Source of the DNA: Aquirhabdus sp.
GTDB taxonomy: Bacteria > Pseudomonadota > Gammaproteobacteria > Pseudomonadales > Moraxellaceae
Direction of reading: 5' to 3'
Length of the DNA: 5,711 bases
NCBI GenBank assembly: GCA_030150135.1
Contig: JASLGO010000053.1
Location: 1 to 5,711, forward strand
In this document: one piece after another, positions 5,148 through 5,711 of the stretch
Position numbering within the stretch: the stretch's first letter is position 1
Layout: each line of letters opens with the position of its first letter
The notes under the pieces: generated by a model
Database searches by the model: none
Told to the model about the DNA's origin: nothing
Seen by the model: the letters and a program-made list of their open reading frames with translations, nothing else
Position numbers and translations under genes: made by a program

Positions 5148-5711
5148 ATCTTTAAAGAAGCGCCATGCTTCTTCCGCAGTTTCAACGTCTTCATTCTGTT
5201 TACCAACAATCATCGTATAGAAACGTCGTGGGTGTTGAGTCAGGCTTGGTTCCATATGACCGCCATTGTTGATCCGTAATAATTCGACTTGTAAGCCTTT
5301 GGGGTTATTTCCCCAAACTGTTTTTGTTGCAGAGGTGGTGTCATTTGAATTGATGTGTGGAAGTGTCGTTACGTTGGTGGGCGTTGCTGCAAGCTCATCG
5401 AGATTGCGCCAGACCGATGCACTTTGCTCGACTCCGATGACACCACCAAGCGATTTATTCGACATGAAATGGACATTACCACCCTCATAAGGCACTAATG
5501 GATCGGCTGTGCCTGAAATGATTAATGCTGATAGGGGAACTTTAGGCGTAGGGCAATCACTGGTGGATGCCATCGAGCCACTGACCGTTGCAAAGCCAGC
5601 CAGCTTATCGCCAAGTTCACTGGCGATTCGGAAAGTCATCATCGCGCCATTAGACATGCCCATGACATAAATTCGGTTTGGATCAACATTGTGTTCATTG
5701 ATTTCCCGATT
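5127..5711 (-). CDS. Alpha/beta hydrolase of the PHB-depolymerase/feruloyl-esterase (LpqC-like) family, C-terminal part
   Basis: The reading frame on the - strand stays open to the window edge, so only the C-terminal 194 codons are present and the start lies outside. Its first visible residues, DPNRIYVMGMSNGAMM, are the family's nucleophile elbow: a GxSxG motif with Ser20 of the visible part. The strand LIISGTADPLVPYEGG supplies the acid Asp70, and NNGGHMEP supplies the histidine (His152). These are in the order and spacing of secreted esterases of the PHB depolymerase / LpqC group, which hydrolyse polyhydroxyalkanoate, acetylxylan or feruloyl esters. The C-terminal AEEAWRFFKD helix is also typical. 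A Met lies just before the nucleophile motif (5663), but starting there would remove most of the fold. The gene converges on the isomerase operon. The exact substrate cannot be read from the sequence, and export cannot be judged without the N-terminus. Confidence 0.86.
   Translation of the reverse strand, partial: NREINEHNVDPNRIYVMGMSNGAMMTFRIASELGDKLAGFATVSGSMASTSDCPTPKVPLSALIISGTADPLVPYEGGNVHFMSNKSLGGVIGVEQSASVWRNLDELAATPTNVTTLPHINSNDTTSATKTVWGNNPKGLQVELLRINNGGHMEPSLTQHPRRFYTMIVGKQNEDVETAEEAWRFFKDKRAGLK

Noticed and set aside
4855..5220. 121-residue + strand frame crossing from the anchored protein gene into the esterase gene
   Set aside because: It overlaps two supported genes out of frame and crosses the intergenic hairpin; the translation shows no domain or signal.

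Overview
The window reads as chromosomal DNA of a gammaproteobacterium, most likely Acinetobacter or a close relative. The reasons are a moderately AT-rich composition with very AT-rich spacers, a 473-residue GltD of the gammaproteobacterial type, and a gene set that mixes core nitrogen metabolism with Sec-exported lipolytic enzymes. The genus call is inference from style and gene content, not from a database match.

Layout: (1) 65-1486 (+), gltD, the small subunit of NADPH glutamate synthase, complete and closed by a clear intrinsic terminator at 1507-1540. (2) 1487-1882, a 396-base gene-free and very AT-rich spacer. It holds the leader of the next gene, with a 10-base palindrome and a stem-loop just upstream of the ribosome binding site. 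(3) 1883-2902 (+), a Sec-exported zinc-dependent phospholipase C / P1-nuclease-like hydrolase, followed by a hairpin and a strong terminator. (4) 3106-4527 (+), an exported parvulin-type peptidyl-prolyl isomerase of SurA/PrsA-like design. It overlaps by four bases with 4524-5081 (+), a small membrane-anchored protein with a proline-rich linker and a helical C-terminal domain. (5) 5127-5711 (-), the C-terminal 194 codons of an alpha/beta hydrolase of the PHB-depolymerase/feruloyl-esterase (LpqC-like) family. It converges on the operon and runs off the right edge. A GC-rich 11-bp hairpin at 5114-5147 lies between the convergent genes, with the esterase stop codon in its loop.

How the parts may work together: gltD is housekeeping and is insulated from the rest by its terminator. 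The most interesting section is 1.8-5.1 kb. An exported metallo-hydrolase is followed by a periplasmic foldase and by an inner-membrane protein whose architecture (membrane anchor, proline-rich spacer, charged helical domain) resembles that of lipase-specific foldases. I infer, without proof, that the isomerase and anchored protein form a dedicated folding or export module for the phospholipase-like enzyme, possibly before type II secretion. The phospholipase has its own terminator, so it would be a separate transcript from the two putative helpers.
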